Part shown: positions 6,344 to 14,287 of the stretch, piece by piece
Position numbering within the stretch: position 1 is the first letter of the stretch
Layout: each line of letters opens with the position of its first letter
Origin: Clostridia bacterium
Lineage (GTDB): Bacteria > Bacillota_A > Clostridia > Oscillospirales > CAG-272
Direction of reading: 5' to 3'
DNA length: 20,850 nucleotides
Assembly (NCBI GenBank): GCA_017472105.1
Contig: JAFUQY010000228.1
Coordinates: 1-20,850 of the forward strand
Program-made: the position numbers and the translations under genes
Notes under the pieces: model-generated
The model's database searches: none
Seen by the model: only the letters and a program-made list of their open reading frames with translations
Told to the model about the DNA's origin: nothing

Positions 6344-6617
6344 TCCCTTGCAATAAGGTACGTTCGCATACGTTCAAAGCTGCACGTTGTCAAAAACTCC
6401 CGCCCGGCGGAGCCTTGGGTCCAGGCACTCCTGGTTGCCGAATCGAGAGCCCGGCAACGGAGGGTTCTCGCGCCGCCCGCGGAGGGCTACCAATTAAATT
6501 TTGAAAAGCGGAGCTTTTCTACCTAATCAATTCACGAACGATTTAAACCATACGAAAAAAAGAAAAAATAATAAAAAAGAAAAAATAATAAATATTAAAA
6601 GGAGCACACCAACCACC
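6344..6617 (+). promoter_or_regulatory. Structured, then A-rich leader of the alpha-galactosidase gene
   Basis: Perfect or near-perfect stems follow one another: CCAGG/CCTGG (6421-6434), a 9-bp stem 6444-6452 with 6462-6470, and GAAAAGC/GCTTTTC (6503-6519). An almost pure A/T tract follows at about 6548-6600, in which AGAAAAAATAATAAA is repeated. A GGAG ribosome site at 6601-6604 comes 13 bases before the ATG. No convincing sigma-A promoter was found. The third stem lacks a T-run, so I do not call a terminator, and no known riboswitch class was recognised. Confidence 0.45.
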
Positions 6618-8828
6618 ATGATTAAAACTGTTCTCTCTAAAACCGGGGAACCGATCTTCCACCTGCGTGCGGGAGATGCGTCCTACGTATTTTCTTCCTT
6701 CCACGGATTCCTCATCCACCTGTACATGGGTCCCGCTGTGTCCGATGACGATCTGGAATACCTCATGGTCCGCGTAGGACATGACTCCGTGGTTCCGCGC
6801 CCGGCTGATACCTCCGAATACTGGTTCTCCTGCGATATCGCACCGTTTGAATATCCCGCAAACCAGACCGGTGACTACCGTCCTTCCGCTGTCTCCGTTT
6901 CCCACGCCGACGGCTCTGTCGCAACCGCGCTTCGCTATGTTTCCCACGAAATCGTTGCCGGCAAGCCCGCTGTCGATAAGTATCCCGCAGTTTATGCAGG
7001 CGATGACGAAGCGGATACCCTCATCATCACCGCGAAGGATCCCGCTGACGGCGTAACCTTCAAGCTCTACTATACCGCGATGCGCGACCTGCCCGCTGTA
7101 TGCCGCAGAGTTGTCATCGAAAATACCTCCGATAACGCCATCGATCTTGAGCGCGCTTACTCCGCGTCCGTGGATTTTGCAACCGTCGGCGAACCCATGG
7201 AACTGCTCCATCTCTACGGCACATGGGGACGCGAACGTACCGTTGAACGCACACCTCTCATGCACGGTTCTCTCACCGTTGACTCCCGCAGAGGCGCGTC
7301 TTCCCATCACCATAACCCCTTCGCGGCTCTCGTTGGCGAATCCACCACGGAAACCGCGGGCATGGCGATCGGTCTCTCCCTCATCTACTCCGGCAACTTC
7401 GATATCACCTGCGACACCGACCCGTTCGGATGCACCAGACTCATGGCAGGTATCAATCCCACCGATTTCAAGTGGCACCTCGATCCCGGTGAAGCTTTTG
7501 TAACTCCCGAAGCGGTCTTCTCCATCTCCGGCGAAGGTCTCGGCAAGATGTCCCGCACCTTCCACCGCCTGTACAGAAAGAACCTCTGCCGCGGTGAATG
7601 GCGTGACTCCATCCGTCCCGTGCTCGTCAACAACTGGGAAGCAACCTACTTCAAGTTCGACGACGAAAAGCTCCTCGCGATTGCAAAAGACGCGGCGGAT
7701 GCGGGTATTGAAATGCTCGTCATGGACGACGGCTGGTTCGGTGTGAGAAACGACGACAAGTCCTCCCTCGGCGACTGGTTCGTGAACGAGGACAAGATCC
7801 GCGGGGGTCTGGGCAAACTCGTGGAAGGCATCAATGCGCTGGGGCTGAAGTTCGGTATCTGGTTCGAGCCCGAAATGATCTCTCCCGTTTCCAAGCTGTA
7901 CGAAGCGCATCCCGAATGGTGCATGCACGTCGAAGGCCGCGACAAGTCCATTGCAAGAAATCAGTACGTGCTCGATATGACCCGCGAAGACGTCCGCGAC
8001 TACCTGTTCGAGGTCATGTCCGGCGTGCTCTCTTCCGCGAATATCGCGTATGTGAAGTGGGACTTCAACCGCAACCTCACCGAAGTGGCATCCGCGACGC
8101 TTCCCGCAGGCAGACAGGGCGAGGTATTCCACCGCTACGTGCTCGGTCTGTATGACCTCCTTGACAGAATCACCACCGCGTTCCCGCATCTCCTGCTCGA
8201 AGGCTGTTCCTCCGGCGGCGGACGTTACGATCCCGCGATGCTGTACTATTCTCCCCAGTACTGGACTTCCGACGACACCGACGCAATGGAAAGACTGAAC
8301 ATCCAGCTCGGTACCTCCATGGTATATCCCGCGTCCTCCATGTCCTGCCACGTTTCCGCGTCTCCGAACCACCAGACCGGACGTCAGACCTCCTTTGTGA
8401 CCCGCGGCAATGTCGCTATGGCGGGCGCATTCGGCTACGAGCTCGACCTCACCAAGCTCACCGACGAGGAAAAGGAACTGATGAGCAAGCAGGTTGACGC
8501 GTACCACCGCTACTACAATGTCATCAATCAGGGCGATCTGTACCGTCTCATCATGCCCTCGGACAAGGTCAACGGCAAGATCGGTCACTGCGCGGCGTGG
8601 ATGTACGTGAGTGAGGACAAGTCCGAGGCTCTCGCAACCTTCGTGGTCATCCGCACCTCCATCCATCCCGTTTACTTCCTCAAGATGCAGGGGCTGGATC
8701 CCGATGCGGTTTACGTCGACGACAACGGTGTGGAATACCGCGGTGACACCCTCATGAACGCGGGTCTGAATCTGACCAAGAACTGGAAGGACGGCGACTC
8801 CGTTGTTCTGCATTTCGTGAAGAAGTAA
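6618..8828 (+). CDS. Alpha-galactosidase, glycoside hydrolase family 36
   Basis: This 736-residue enzyme cleaves terminal alpha-1,6-galactose from raffinose-type sugars and galactomannan. Its length matches the bacterial GH36 tetrameric enzymes. An N-terminal beta-sandwich (about 1-320) precedes the TIM barrel. Signatures are MDDGWFG at 369-375, YVKWDFNRN with the nucleophile Asp482, CSSGGGRYD at 530-538 and WTSDDTDA, whose Asp552 is the expected acid/base. There is no signal peptide, so it is cytoplasmic and needs an importer not present here. The start at 6618 is chosen because GGAG lies upstream and MIKTVLSKTGEPIFHLRAGD begins the conserved domain. The open frame continues to 6501 through A-rich leader DNA, which is unlikely to be translated. 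Codons end mostly in C (TCC, ACC, CTC, GAC), unlike many neighbours, suggesting high expression. It is a single-gene unit closed by a terminator. Confidence 0.96.
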   Translation: MIKTVLSKTGEPIFHLRAGDASYVFSSFHGFLIHLYMGPAVSDDDLEYLMVRVGHDSVVPRPADTSEYWFSCDIAPFEYPANQTGDYRPSAVSVSHADGSVATALRYVSHEIVAGKPAVDKYPAVYAGDDEADTLIITAKDPADGVTFKLYYTAMRDLPAVCRRVVIENTSDNAIDLERAYSASVDFATVGEPMELLHLYGTWGRERTVERTPLMHGSLTVDSRRGASSHHHNPFAALVGESTTETAGMAIGLSLIYSGNFDITCDTDPFGCTRLMAGINPTDFKWHLDPGEAFVTPEAVFSISGEGLGKMSRTFHRLYRKNLCRGEWRDSIRPVLVNNWEATYFKFDDEKLLAIAKDAADAGIEMLVMDDGWFGVRNDDKSSLGDWFVNEDKIRGGLGKLVEGINALGLKFGIWFEPEMISPVSKLYEAHPEWCMHVEGRDKSIARNQYVLDMTREDVRDYLFEVMSGVLSSANIAYVKWDFNRNLTEVASATLPAGRQGEVFHRYVLGLYDLLDRITTAFPHLLLEGCSSGGGRYDPAMLYYSPQYWTSDDTDAMERLNIQLGTSMVYPASSMSCHVSASPNHQTGRQTSFVTRGNVAMAGAFGYELDLTKLTDEEKELMSKQVDAYHRYYNVINQGDLYRLIMPSDKVNGKIGHCAAWMYVSEDKSEALATFVVIRTSIHPVYFLKMQGLDPDAVYVDDNGVEYRGDTLMNAGLNLTKNWKDGDSVVLHFVKK

Positions 8829-8840
8829 GATAAGCCAAAC

Positions 8841-8883
8841 AAAAATGACGTAATTCCCATCCGCGGGTTTTACGTCATTTTTT
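8841..8883. terminator. Bidirectional rho-independent terminator
   Basis: AAAATGACGTAA pairs with the TTACGTCATTTT side around CCCATCCGCGGG, with A-run and T-run flanks. It separates the alpha-galactosidase (+) from the convergent Xre operon (-). Confidence 0.9.
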
Positions 8884-8891
8884 CTGCGATT

Positions 8892-9206
8892 TTATAATGT
8901 GATTACGATCCCGTCGCCTTCTTCGTCCTGTACGTCAACGAGGACAAAACCGGGATGGGTGCGCTTGAATCTGCGGAGCTCGGCAAACAGCGCGGAGAGT
9001 TTTTCGCCGTCAATGCCGCTGTCCGGGAGGGTGTCCGCGATTTCTTCGAGATCCGAGAGTTCCGCGTCAATTTCTTCTGCTTTTCCGTCAAGGGTCTTCC
9101 GGATCATGCTCGCGGCGATGTGTCCGGTCAGGCGGTTGAAGAGTACCGCGGTCGGGAAGAGAAGACGGATGACCCGCTCGCCGCCGTCAAAAATTTCGAT
9201 TTTCAT
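8892..9206 (-). CDS. Short protein sharing a C-terminal module with the adjacent Xre regulator
   Basis: This encodes 104 residues; no named family can be given with confidence. It begins MKIEIFDGGERVIRLLFPTA and ends GFVLVDVQDEEGDGIVITL. The same order (a strand ending in DGG, a strand with Pro, a helical Gly/Leu region, then a G-hydrophobic-V-(D/E)-(V/I) strand, an acidic turn with GE/GD and a terminal VII strand) occurs in the last ~85 residues of the upstream regulator. The middle (about 40-80) is acidic and helical and is longer than in the regulator. Similar short modules sit at the C-terminus of SHOCT-like/YvlB-type proteins, which I mention only as a resemblance. Its ATG overlaps the regulator's TGA by four bases (ATGA), so translation is coupled. 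It may bind or modulate the regulator. Confidence 0.72.
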   Translation of the reverse strand: MKIEIFDGGERVIRLLFPTAVLFNRLTGHIAASMIRKTLDGKAEEIDAELSDLEEIADTLPDSGIDGEKLSALFAELRRFKRTHPGFVLVDVQDEEGDGIVITL

Positions 9207-9697
9207 GATACTTCGATGATGACGCTTTCGCCGTCTTCGCCTTCAATTTCAACGAGCCGTCCGATCAGACCGTTCTCGACCATCTGGATGAGCGCGCCGA
9301 AGTCGATTTTTGAGAGATCCGTGTCGCCGACGTTGATGTTCATGCCGCCGAGCTGGATGCCGGTTTCAAGCGCGAATTTCACGAGGGGCATGGGAAGATT
9401 GACCTTCACTTTGTCGCCGCCGTCCTGCACGAGGATGCGGAAGACCATGTCGTTGAAGTTTTTGCGCTTCTCCGGCGGGAGATAGGAAACGGCGGGTGCG
9501 GATTCCTTTGAGAGAAGCTCGTCGATGGTGGTTTCGTAGAGGGATGCGAGCGTCGGCAGGAGGGAGATATCGGGGCAGGACGCGTCATTCTCCCATTTGG
9601 AGACAGCCTGCGGAGTCACGCCGAGCTTTTCCGCGACGTCATCCTGCGTGAAGCCTTTTGCGCGCCGTTTTTCGGATAATTTTTCGCCGAGTGTCAT
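9203..9697 (-). CDS. Xre family regulator with C-terminal sensor-like module
   Basis: This is a 164-residue transcription regulator. Residues 1-62 form a classic Cro/C1 helix-turn-helix, with KRRAKGFTQDDVAEKLGVTP and QAVSKWENDASCPDISLLPT followed by a helix with TIDELLS. After a short linker, residues 75-164 hold a beta-rich domain including DGGDKVKVNLPMPLVKFALE and ending RLVEIEGEDGESVIIEVS, which resembles the downstream 104-residue protein. Family members of this architecture respond to unknown signals. AAAGGACGG lies 8 bases before the ATG. The operon of two genes has its own promoter at 9742-9770 and ends at the bidirectional terminator. The target genes are not evident; no repeated operator was noticed near its promoter. 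Confidence 0.88.
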   Translation of the reverse strand: MTLGEKLSEKRRAKGFTQDDVAEKLGVTPQAVSKWENDASCPDISLLPTLASLYETTIDELLSKESAPAVSYLPPEKRKNFNDMVFRILVQDGGDKVKVNLPMPLVKFALETGIQLGGMNINVGDTDLSKIDFGALIQMVENGLIGRLVEIEGEDGESVIIEVS

Positions 9698-9741
9698 GTG
9701 GTGTACCGTCCTTTCAGCGGGAGTTCCGCTTTGATGGCTCT

Positions 9742-9770
9742 ATTGTATCATGAGATTTCACCATTCGGAA
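9742..9770 (-). promoter_or_regulatory. Promoter of the Xre/short-protein operon
   Basis: On the minus strand TTCCGA (9765-9770), a 17-base spacer and TACAAT (9742-9747), preceded by TGA as an extended -10, lie about 45 bases before the ATG at 9697. Confidence 0.6.
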
Positions 9771-9861
9771 GGGAACGGTGGTTGGTTTTGGTTGAACGTT
9801 GGTTGAGTGCGTTGTAAACATGCGGTTGTGGGACGGGCAGTTTGTCGGAAACCGATTGCGC

Positions 9862-9960
9862 GCCGCCGTGGAGTCAGTTAAAATTTGCGGCGGGAGTTGA
9901 ACCCCCGCCCTACGTCGTATTTATTTCTGCGCTGAAATCCAGTTATCGAACACGTCTGTT
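9862..9960 (+). repeat. 99-bp dispersed repeat with GGCGGG/CCCGCC hairpin, copy 1
   Basis: Aligned without gaps to 16525-16623, this stretch is about 80% identical by hand count. The best conserved parts are TGCGGCGGGAG, ACCCCCGCCCTACG, CGCTGAAAT and CAGTTATCGAACACGTCTGTT. The hairpin GGCGGG-AGTTGAACC-CCCGCC is preserved in both. It lies between the Xre operon promoter and the 3' end of the oxidoreductase gene, where it could also act as a transcript end. Confidence 0.82.
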
Positions 9961-9965
9961 CTGCA

Positions 9966-11111
9966 TTATGCATTCTCATAAAGCGCCATGAGTTCTTCAT
10001 ACAGCCCTTCCACGTACACGCCGGTGCCTTTGGCGTTTTCGCGGATTTTCTCCTGCGGGAAGTCTGTGATGCCGGATTTCTGCGCTTCTGCGATGACTTT
10101 TGCGTGCGCGGATGCCGCTCGGATGCCGCAGATGGGTTTGACGGCGGGATTCTTCACGGCTTCGACTGCGCGGGTGAGCTTGGTGGTGGGATCGTTGAAC
10201 GGGTTGCCGTAGTTCTTTGACGTGCCGTCCGGGAGGGTTCCGATGATCTCGCGCCTGCCGTCCGCTTCGGTGTAGGTGACGGTGCCGCGGGTGAAGCGGT
10301 ATTCGAAGACGGGGTTGTACGTTTTGTCCGTGGCGTGGGAGGCAATGAAGAGTGCTTCTGCACCGGACGCAAACGTCAGATGGATTTTGCAGGTGTCGTA
10401 GTTCTCGATTGCATTCGCGCGGTACAGTTCTGCCTTTACGCCGGTCGGCATTGCGGAAGAATCCACGGTTTCGCCGAGGACGTAGAGGATGTTGTGCAGA
10501 TAGTGCGCGGTGGCGTTGTTTGCGACGCTGTCGAGGATGAGGGAGCCGTCAGCGGAGCGGAGTTTGCCTGCCCAGCCGCATCCTCTTGCATAGTACGCGC
10601 GGTCACGGGGCCAGAGTACGATGGATTTGAGCATCACGGGATCGCCGTAAAGTCCTGCCATGATGTCCGCCTTGAGTGCCTGAATCGCCGGGGAATGCGA
10701 CCACTGATAGCCGATGGCGGCGTATTTTCCGCTGGCTTCTTCGGCTTCAAGGAGGGAGTCGATGTCACACGCGTCACCGCACAGGGGCTTTTCGCAGAGA
10801 ACGTGACAGCCGTGTGCGAATGCGGTTTTCATCTGGCGTGCGTGCAGGTGGATCGGGGTTGTGATGACGCAGAGATCGGCCGTTCCGCCGTCGGCGAAGA
10901 AGTCGTTCATGTCGGCGTAGACGGGGATGTTTTTCTCGCGGATTTCGGCGATGCGCGGGCAGGAATCCGGATAGGGATCAGCGCAGGCTGTGATTTCGCA
11001 GTCGGGGTATTTGTTGTCGAGGCTGTTATCCAGCATGCTGTCTAACAGAGGGTTCACATAGGTCGATGCGTAGCCGCCGATGCCGGTGAGGAGAATTTTG
11101 ATTTTGTTCAT
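9966..11111 (-). CDS. Gfo/Idh/MocA family oxidoreductase
   Basis: This is a 381-residue NAD(P)-dependent dehydrogenase of the glucose-fructose oxidoreductase/inositol dehydrogenase type. The Rossmann start is KIKILLTGIGGYASTYVNP, with the GxGGxA loop at 10-15. Residues CADPYP (about 43-48) end the second strand. CEKPL at 106-110 supplies the family's catalytic Lys (K108) and cofactor contact. The C-terminal two-thirds form the beta-sheet substrate domain, with ILDSVANNATAHYLHNILYV at the position where an active-site His is usual. These enzymes oxidise or epimerise sugars and cyclitols; the substrate here cannot be told. GGAGG lies before the ATG at 11111. It is a single-gene unit, with the foldback element immediately upstream and the 99-bp repeat downstream. 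Confidence 0.9.
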   Translation of the reverse strand: MNKIKILLTGIGGYASTYVNPLLDSMLDNSLDNKYPDCEITACADPYPDSCPRIAEIREKNIPVYADMNDFFADGGTADLCVITTPIHLHARQMKTAFAHGCHVLCEKPLCGDACDIDSLLEAEEASGKYAAIGYQWSHSPAIQALKADIMAGLYGDPVMLKSIVLWPRDRAYYARGCGWAGKLRSADGSLILDSVANNATAHYLHNILYVLGETVDSSAMPTGVKAELYRANAIENYDTCKIHLTFASGAEALFIASHATDKTYNPVFEYRFTRGTVTYTEADGRREIIGTLPDGTSKNYGNPFNDPTTKLTRAVEAVKNPAVKPICGIRAASAHAKVIAEAQKSGITDFPQEKIRENAKGTGVYVEGLYEELMALYENA

Positions 11112-11133
11112 GCGTACCTCCGTGTGGTGGTGT

Positions 11134-11163
11134 TTTATATATTTAAGTAATCTCTGATGTCAG
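11134..11163 (-). promoter_or_regulatory. Possible oxidoreductase promoter overlapping the foldback element edge
   Basis: On the minus strand CTGACA (11158-11163), 18 bases, then TATAAA (11134-11139) gives a fair match to the consensus. The CTGAC of the -35 is the outer end of the foldback element. The -10 is only 23 bases from the ATG, so the 5' leader would be short. Confidence 0.4.
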
Positions 11164-11520
11164 CCAACCCAGCGGGCAATCCTGTCATTCAGAGGGCGAA
11201 AATCACTTGTGTTCCAAACGATACCTCGAGCCCGAAGAATCTGTGCATGTCCTGCTCGGCTGTGAATATGTCCGTGGTTATCATACTTGTTCAGCTGAAG
11301 AGTACTCACTTTGTGATAACATACAGTTTGAAGGTATAAGATTTGCGGAAAACGTTTGTAAAATCGTTCGTGAGTAACCTTCACCTGAACAGGCAGGAAT
11401 ACCACGGACATATGCCCATCTGAGTAGGATGTGCAAGGATTCTTCGGGCGGGACATTCCGCTTTGTTTTTTTGGATAACACGCCCTCTGAATGACAAAAG
11501 GCGGCGTTGGTCTGGTAAAC
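11159..11520. repeat. Foldback (MITE-like) element, copy A
   Basis: This is a 362-bp imperfect palindrome with ends inverted over about 40 bp (11159-11198 against 11481-11520), whose inner part GTCATTCAGAGGGCG is exact. The arms continue inwards: CCCGAAGAATC, ATATGTCCGTGGT and GTTCAGCTGAAG on the left have inverted partners on the right, up to GTACTCAC (11302-11309) with GTGAGTAAC (11370-11378). A loop of about 60 bases remains. It lies between the divergent oxidoreductase and propeller-like genes. No transposase or target duplication was identified. It encodes no consistent protein. The GTCATTC...GAAGAATC pattern resembles dispersed intergenic repeats known from several bacterial groups. Confidence 0.85.
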
Positions 11521-11603
11521 ATAGGGTTGGCTTGCGTTAATTGTCTTGTTTTCTTCCATTATACAACAGTTATCGCAGAAATTACAATACCTTTTCGGTG
11601 AAC

Positions 11604-11632
11604 TTGACAGAACTATCCGGGAATGTTATAAT
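11604..11632 (+). promoter_or_regulatory. Consensus promoter of the propeller-like gene
   Basis: TTGACA (11604-11609), 17 bases, TATAAT (11627-11632): an exact vegetative consensus, 37 bases before the ATG at 11669. Confidence 0.9.
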
Positions 11633-11668
11633 AAATAAACCAAATCCATTCTGAAAAAAGAGAGAATT

Positions 11669-12742
11669 ATGACTGAAAACAAGTTTGAGCTGAACGAAAT
11701 CGGTTCGTTTTTTGTGAGCGGAAGTGAAATCCGTGCAATCGGTGCGGACGGCGGGCGGATTGCGTACCTCCTTTCCGACGGGGCGGTGATGTCCCTTGAC
11801 GTTCTCACCGGTGAGACGGTGCGGATTTTCGATACCGCGGAAGATGTGAATTACGACGACGGCGGATTTGACTGCAATGCGCCCTCTGCGGTGTATCTCA
11901 TGGACGGGTACACTGCGGTTGTCAACTGCCGCGGACGGCACGGGTTTGTGAACTCCGATGAGGGAGACTACACCCTGCGCCTGATGCGGGACGGCTATCA
12001 GACTGCGCACACGGAGTATCCGATGGCGTTCTTCCGTCGGGACGGCGGCGTTTGCATGATCTTCGGCGAGGCGTGGAATCATTTGCAGATTGCGGATCTC
12101 ACGACGCGGCGTGTGCTGACGGCGGCGAAATCCCGGGTGACGGAGGGTGCGGAAGAGAATCACATCGCGTACTACCGGGAGCATGAGGAGCAGAACAAAC
12201 TCCTGTGGCCGGCGGAGTATGACTATTTCTACGGAAAAATCAAGGTTTCCCCGGACGGCGCGCATTTTCTGAGCTGCGGCTGGGTCTGGGGTGCGTTCGA
12301 TGCCGTTGTCGCGTACGATGCGGAGGATTTTGTTCTCAATCCGAGAATCAAGGAATCCGTGGTGTTCGCGGGTGAGCATCTCTCGCGGTCGGCGTGCTTC
12401 TGCGGAAATGATGCGGCGGCACTGCCCGTGAAGCCTGACATTGACGACTACGGCTACGACGGCGGCGACGGGATTCCGTGGGAGGTTCGCCTGTACAGCC
12501 TTGACGGTGTGGAGCTCGGTGCGGTGCAGATGCCGGGGATGAATCTCGCGAAAGCGTCTCTTGCATATGCCGGCGGATGCGTGTGCGTCTGGGGTGAAGA
12601 GTTCGGCTTTGCGGCGGTGGATTTTGAATCCGGTGAGATTGTGTACCGGGATGAGGACTTCTGCCCCGCGGCATTTGATGAATCAAACGGTTGGTTTGTG
12701 ACCGAAGAAGACGGCGTCATCGGCGTGTGGGAAATGAAATAA
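11669..12742 (+). CDS. Beta-propeller-like cytoplasmic protein of unknown function
   Basis: This encodes 357 residues and no signal peptide. The chain shows repeated short strands with aromatic and Gly-Asp turns: GGRIAYLLSDGAVMSLDVLT near residue 30, AVYLMDGYTAVVNCRGRHGF near 75, GGVCMIFGEAWNHLQIADLT, IKVSPDGAHFLSCGWVWGAF and GEEFGFAAVDFESGEIVYRD towards the end. This blade-like spacing (sense value, compare, report DLTT/DVLT) suggests a WD40/YVTN-type propeller, but no enzyme motif or named family could be assigned. A scaffold or sensor role is possible. GAGAG lies just upstream of the ATG, and the promoter is perfect, so the gene is likely well transcribed. It stands alone between foldback copy A and a terminator. 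Confidence 0.72.
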   Translation: MTENKFELNEIGSFFVSGSEIRAIGADGGRIAYLLSDGAVMSLDVLTGETVRIFDTAEDVNYDDGGFDCNAPSAVYLMDGYTAVVNCRGRHGFVNSDEGDYTLRLMRDGYQTAHTEYPMAFFRRDGGVCMIFGEAWNHLQIADLTTRRVLTAAKSRVTEGAEENHIAYYREHEEQNKLLWPAEYDYFYGKIKVSPDGAHFLSCGWVWGAFDAVVAYDAEDFVLNPRIKESVVFAGEHLSRSACFCGNDAAALPVKPDIDDYGYDGGDGIPWEVRLYSLDGVELGAVQMPGMNLAKASLAYAGGCVCVWGEEFGFAAVDFESGEIVYRDEDFCPAAFDESNGWFVTEEDGVIGVWEMK

Positions 12743-12745
12743 AAG

Positions 12746-12799
12746 AAAACGGCGGAAGCGTGGTGTGGTAATTCACACGGGCGGCTCCTGCCGTTTTTT
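12746..12799. terminator. Bidirectional rho-independent terminator
   Basis: AAACGGC pairs with GCCGTTTTTT around an inner GTGTG-GTAATT-CACAC stem. A-run and T-run flanks serve the propeller-like gene (+) and the five-gene operon (-). Confidence 0.82.
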
Positions 12800-12847
12800 G
12801 GTTGTGGATGCATCAGCGAAGCGGAAGGTCGTGGGATGCGGTTGGAA

Positions 12848-13705
12848 TTACGACTGTCCGAACGCCGAGCCATGCCAGTCGGGACTGCCCGACCGCTGTC
12901 TTACGGCTTCGTAGAACATCACCGTGGTCGCGCAGGCTACGTTGAAGCTGGTGGCGGCGCAGTTTTCTGCCATGGGGATGGTGACCATGTCGGTGCAGTA
13001 CTGGCGAAGTCCTTCGGAGAGACCGTCGGTTTCACAGCCGATCATGAAGATCGTGGGCTTGGTCAGATCCGCCTGCCAGAGACTTTTTTCCGCGTGTGCC
13101 GTGGTGCCGATGACTTGCAGATCGCCGTAGGTTTCTCTCAGCTGATCCATGTACGCGAGAAGATCGCTGTGCTTCGGGACGCGGACAAACGGAACGGAGA
13201 AGAACGAGCCCATCGTGGCGCCGACAACTTCGCGGTCGTAGGGATCCACGCCGTGTCCGGTGATGATGAGACCGTCGGCTCCGAGGGAATCGAGCGTTCT
13301 GAGGATGGTGCCGAGGTTGCCCTTGTTCGACGGACGGTCAAAGAGCGCGATGAGCGGCACGTTTCTGATTTTGATCTCGGCGGTGTCGTCGGGGCGCATT
13401 TTCACGACCGCCATCAGCTCGGAGGTGTCCTCTTTTTCGGACAGTTCCGCCATCAGAGGCGCACTCAGCTCGATGTTGAAGTCGGTTTTGACGGTTTTCA
13501 GCGTGTTTTTCGCCCAGTCGGAGAGCTGTGTTTCCGGCGAGAAGATCAGCGAGGAGAATTCCCAGCCGTTCTTCACCGCTTCGTTGATGTTGCGCACGCC
13601 TTCGATGAGGAATTCAAAATAGCGGTAGCGTTTGTTGCGGTTCGTGGACAGGACTTCCAGCTTCTGGTAAGCGGCGTCCTTGGTGCGGATTTTCAGATTC
13701 TTCAT
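12848..13705 (-). CDS. TrmH/SpoU family RNA 2'-O-methyltransferase
   Basis: This 285-residue SPOUT methyltransferase uses S-adenosylmethionine to methylate a ribose in tRNA or rRNA. A substrate-binding N-terminal domain (about 1-105) precedes the knotted catalytic domain. Motif 1 is LFDRPSNKGNLGTILRTLDS (121-140), with Asn127 and the catalytic Arg136. Motif 2 is IGCETDGLSE (222-231). Motif 3 is IPMAENCAATSFNVACATTV (243-262), which corresponds to the usual 'IPM...SLNV..A' knot segment. The exact target nucleotide cannot be told from sequence alone. GAGGT precedes the ATG at 13705. It is the last gene of the operon, 7 bases after the ywlG-like gene, and runs into the bidirectional terminator. 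Confidence 0.93.
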   Translation of the reverse strand: MKNLKIRTKDAAYQKLEVLSTNRNKRYRYFEFLIEGVRNINEAVKNGWEFSSLIFSPETQLSDWAKNTLKTVKTDFNIELSAPLMAELSEKEDTSELMAVVKMRPDDTAEIKIRNVPLIALFDRPSNKGNLGTILRTLDSLGADGLIITGHGVDPYDREVVGATMGSFFSVPFVRVPKHSDLLAYMDQLRETYGDLQVIGTTAHAEKSLWQADLTKPTIFMIGCETDGLSEGLRQYCTDMVTIPMAENCAATSFNVACATTVMFYEAVRQRSGSPDWHGSAFGQS

Positions 13706-13712
13706 GGGTACC

Positions 13713-14282
13713 TCACATCAGTGTTTCGTCGTAAACGGCACGGCTTCCGCCGGTGAAGGGGAGACGGGTGCGGGCGCAGAGAACCATCGCGTCCCCTATG
13801 GTGCGGGTTTGGAGGCGAACGGGAACGGCAACGGGTTTCAGATGCATCCCGATGAGGGTTCCGCCGATGTCGATTCCGCAGTCCGCTTTGACAGACGCGA
13901 GCACGACGGGGTTTTTCAGGTTTCTGTATGCATGGGACGGGAGGGATCCGCCTGCTTTCGGCTGGGGTACGGCATTGACCTCGGTGAAGACGCCGCATTT
14001 CAGCTGGACTTCAACGGCTTCCCGTTCGGTGACGACGGCGCGGTTGAGATGCTCGCAGCACTGGAACGCGGGTGTTACGCCGAACGATGCACATGCGGAT
14101 GCGATTCCGTCGTACAAGGCTGCGGCGGCGTCGGGTGAGGATGCTTTGCCTATGGTGCCGCCCATGACCTCGGAGGTCGAGCAGCCGATGATGAGAATCT
14201 GCCCGGGCTTTGCGGAAGAGACGGTGAGCAGTTCCCGGACGGCGGCGGATGCCTGATTTGTGATATCGGATAAAGTGAACAT
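13713..14282 (-). CDS. ywlG: YwlG/UPF0340 family protein (TIGR01440)
   Basis: This 189-residue protein belongs to the UPF0340 family, of which Bacillus YwlG is a member; function is not established. The matching blocks are ILIIGCSTSEVMGGTIGKAS, FGVTPAFQCCEHLNRAVV, NAVPQPKAGGSLPSHAYRNL, ADCGIDIGGTLIGMHLKPVA and ARTRLPFTGGSRAVYDE. These span nearly the whole length and appear in the family order. The paired Cys in QCCEHLNR is conserved. The ATG at 14282 has GGAG 8 bases upstream; longer in-frame extension runs back into the HAD gene and is not needed. It sits 5 bases after the HAD phosphatase gene and 7 bases before the methyltransferase gene, so it is translated from the same mRNA. Confidence 0.95.
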   Translation of the reverse strand: MFTLSDITNQASAAVRELLTVSSAKPGQILIIGCSTSEVMGGTIGKASSPDAAAALYDGIASACASFGVTPAFQCCEHLNRAVVTEREAVEVQLKCGVFTEVNAVPQPKAGGSLPSHAYRNLKNPVVLASVKADCGIDIGGTLIGMHLKPVAVPVRLQTRTIGDAMVLCARTRLPFTGGSRAVYDETLM

Positions 14283-14287
14283 GATTT

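Noticed and set aside
6503..6519. GAAAAGC/GCTTTTC stem considered as a terminator
   Set aside because: No T-run follows on either strand, and the stem is short and A/T-rich.
6543..8813. Open frame of 756 codons on the minus strand, antisense to the alpha-galactosidase
   Set aside because: It is fully antisense to a clear GH36 gene, its translation has no recognisable domain, and its length follows from the biased codon use of the real gene.
11160..11559. Two minus-strand frames across foldback copy A
   Set aside because: They run through palindromic repeat DNA. The equivalent segments lie in different frames in copy B, and neither copy has a conserved start or ribosome site.
13753..14256. 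Plus-strand frame opposite the ywlG-like gene
   Set aside because: It is a shadow of a clear family member with no ribosome site or domain.
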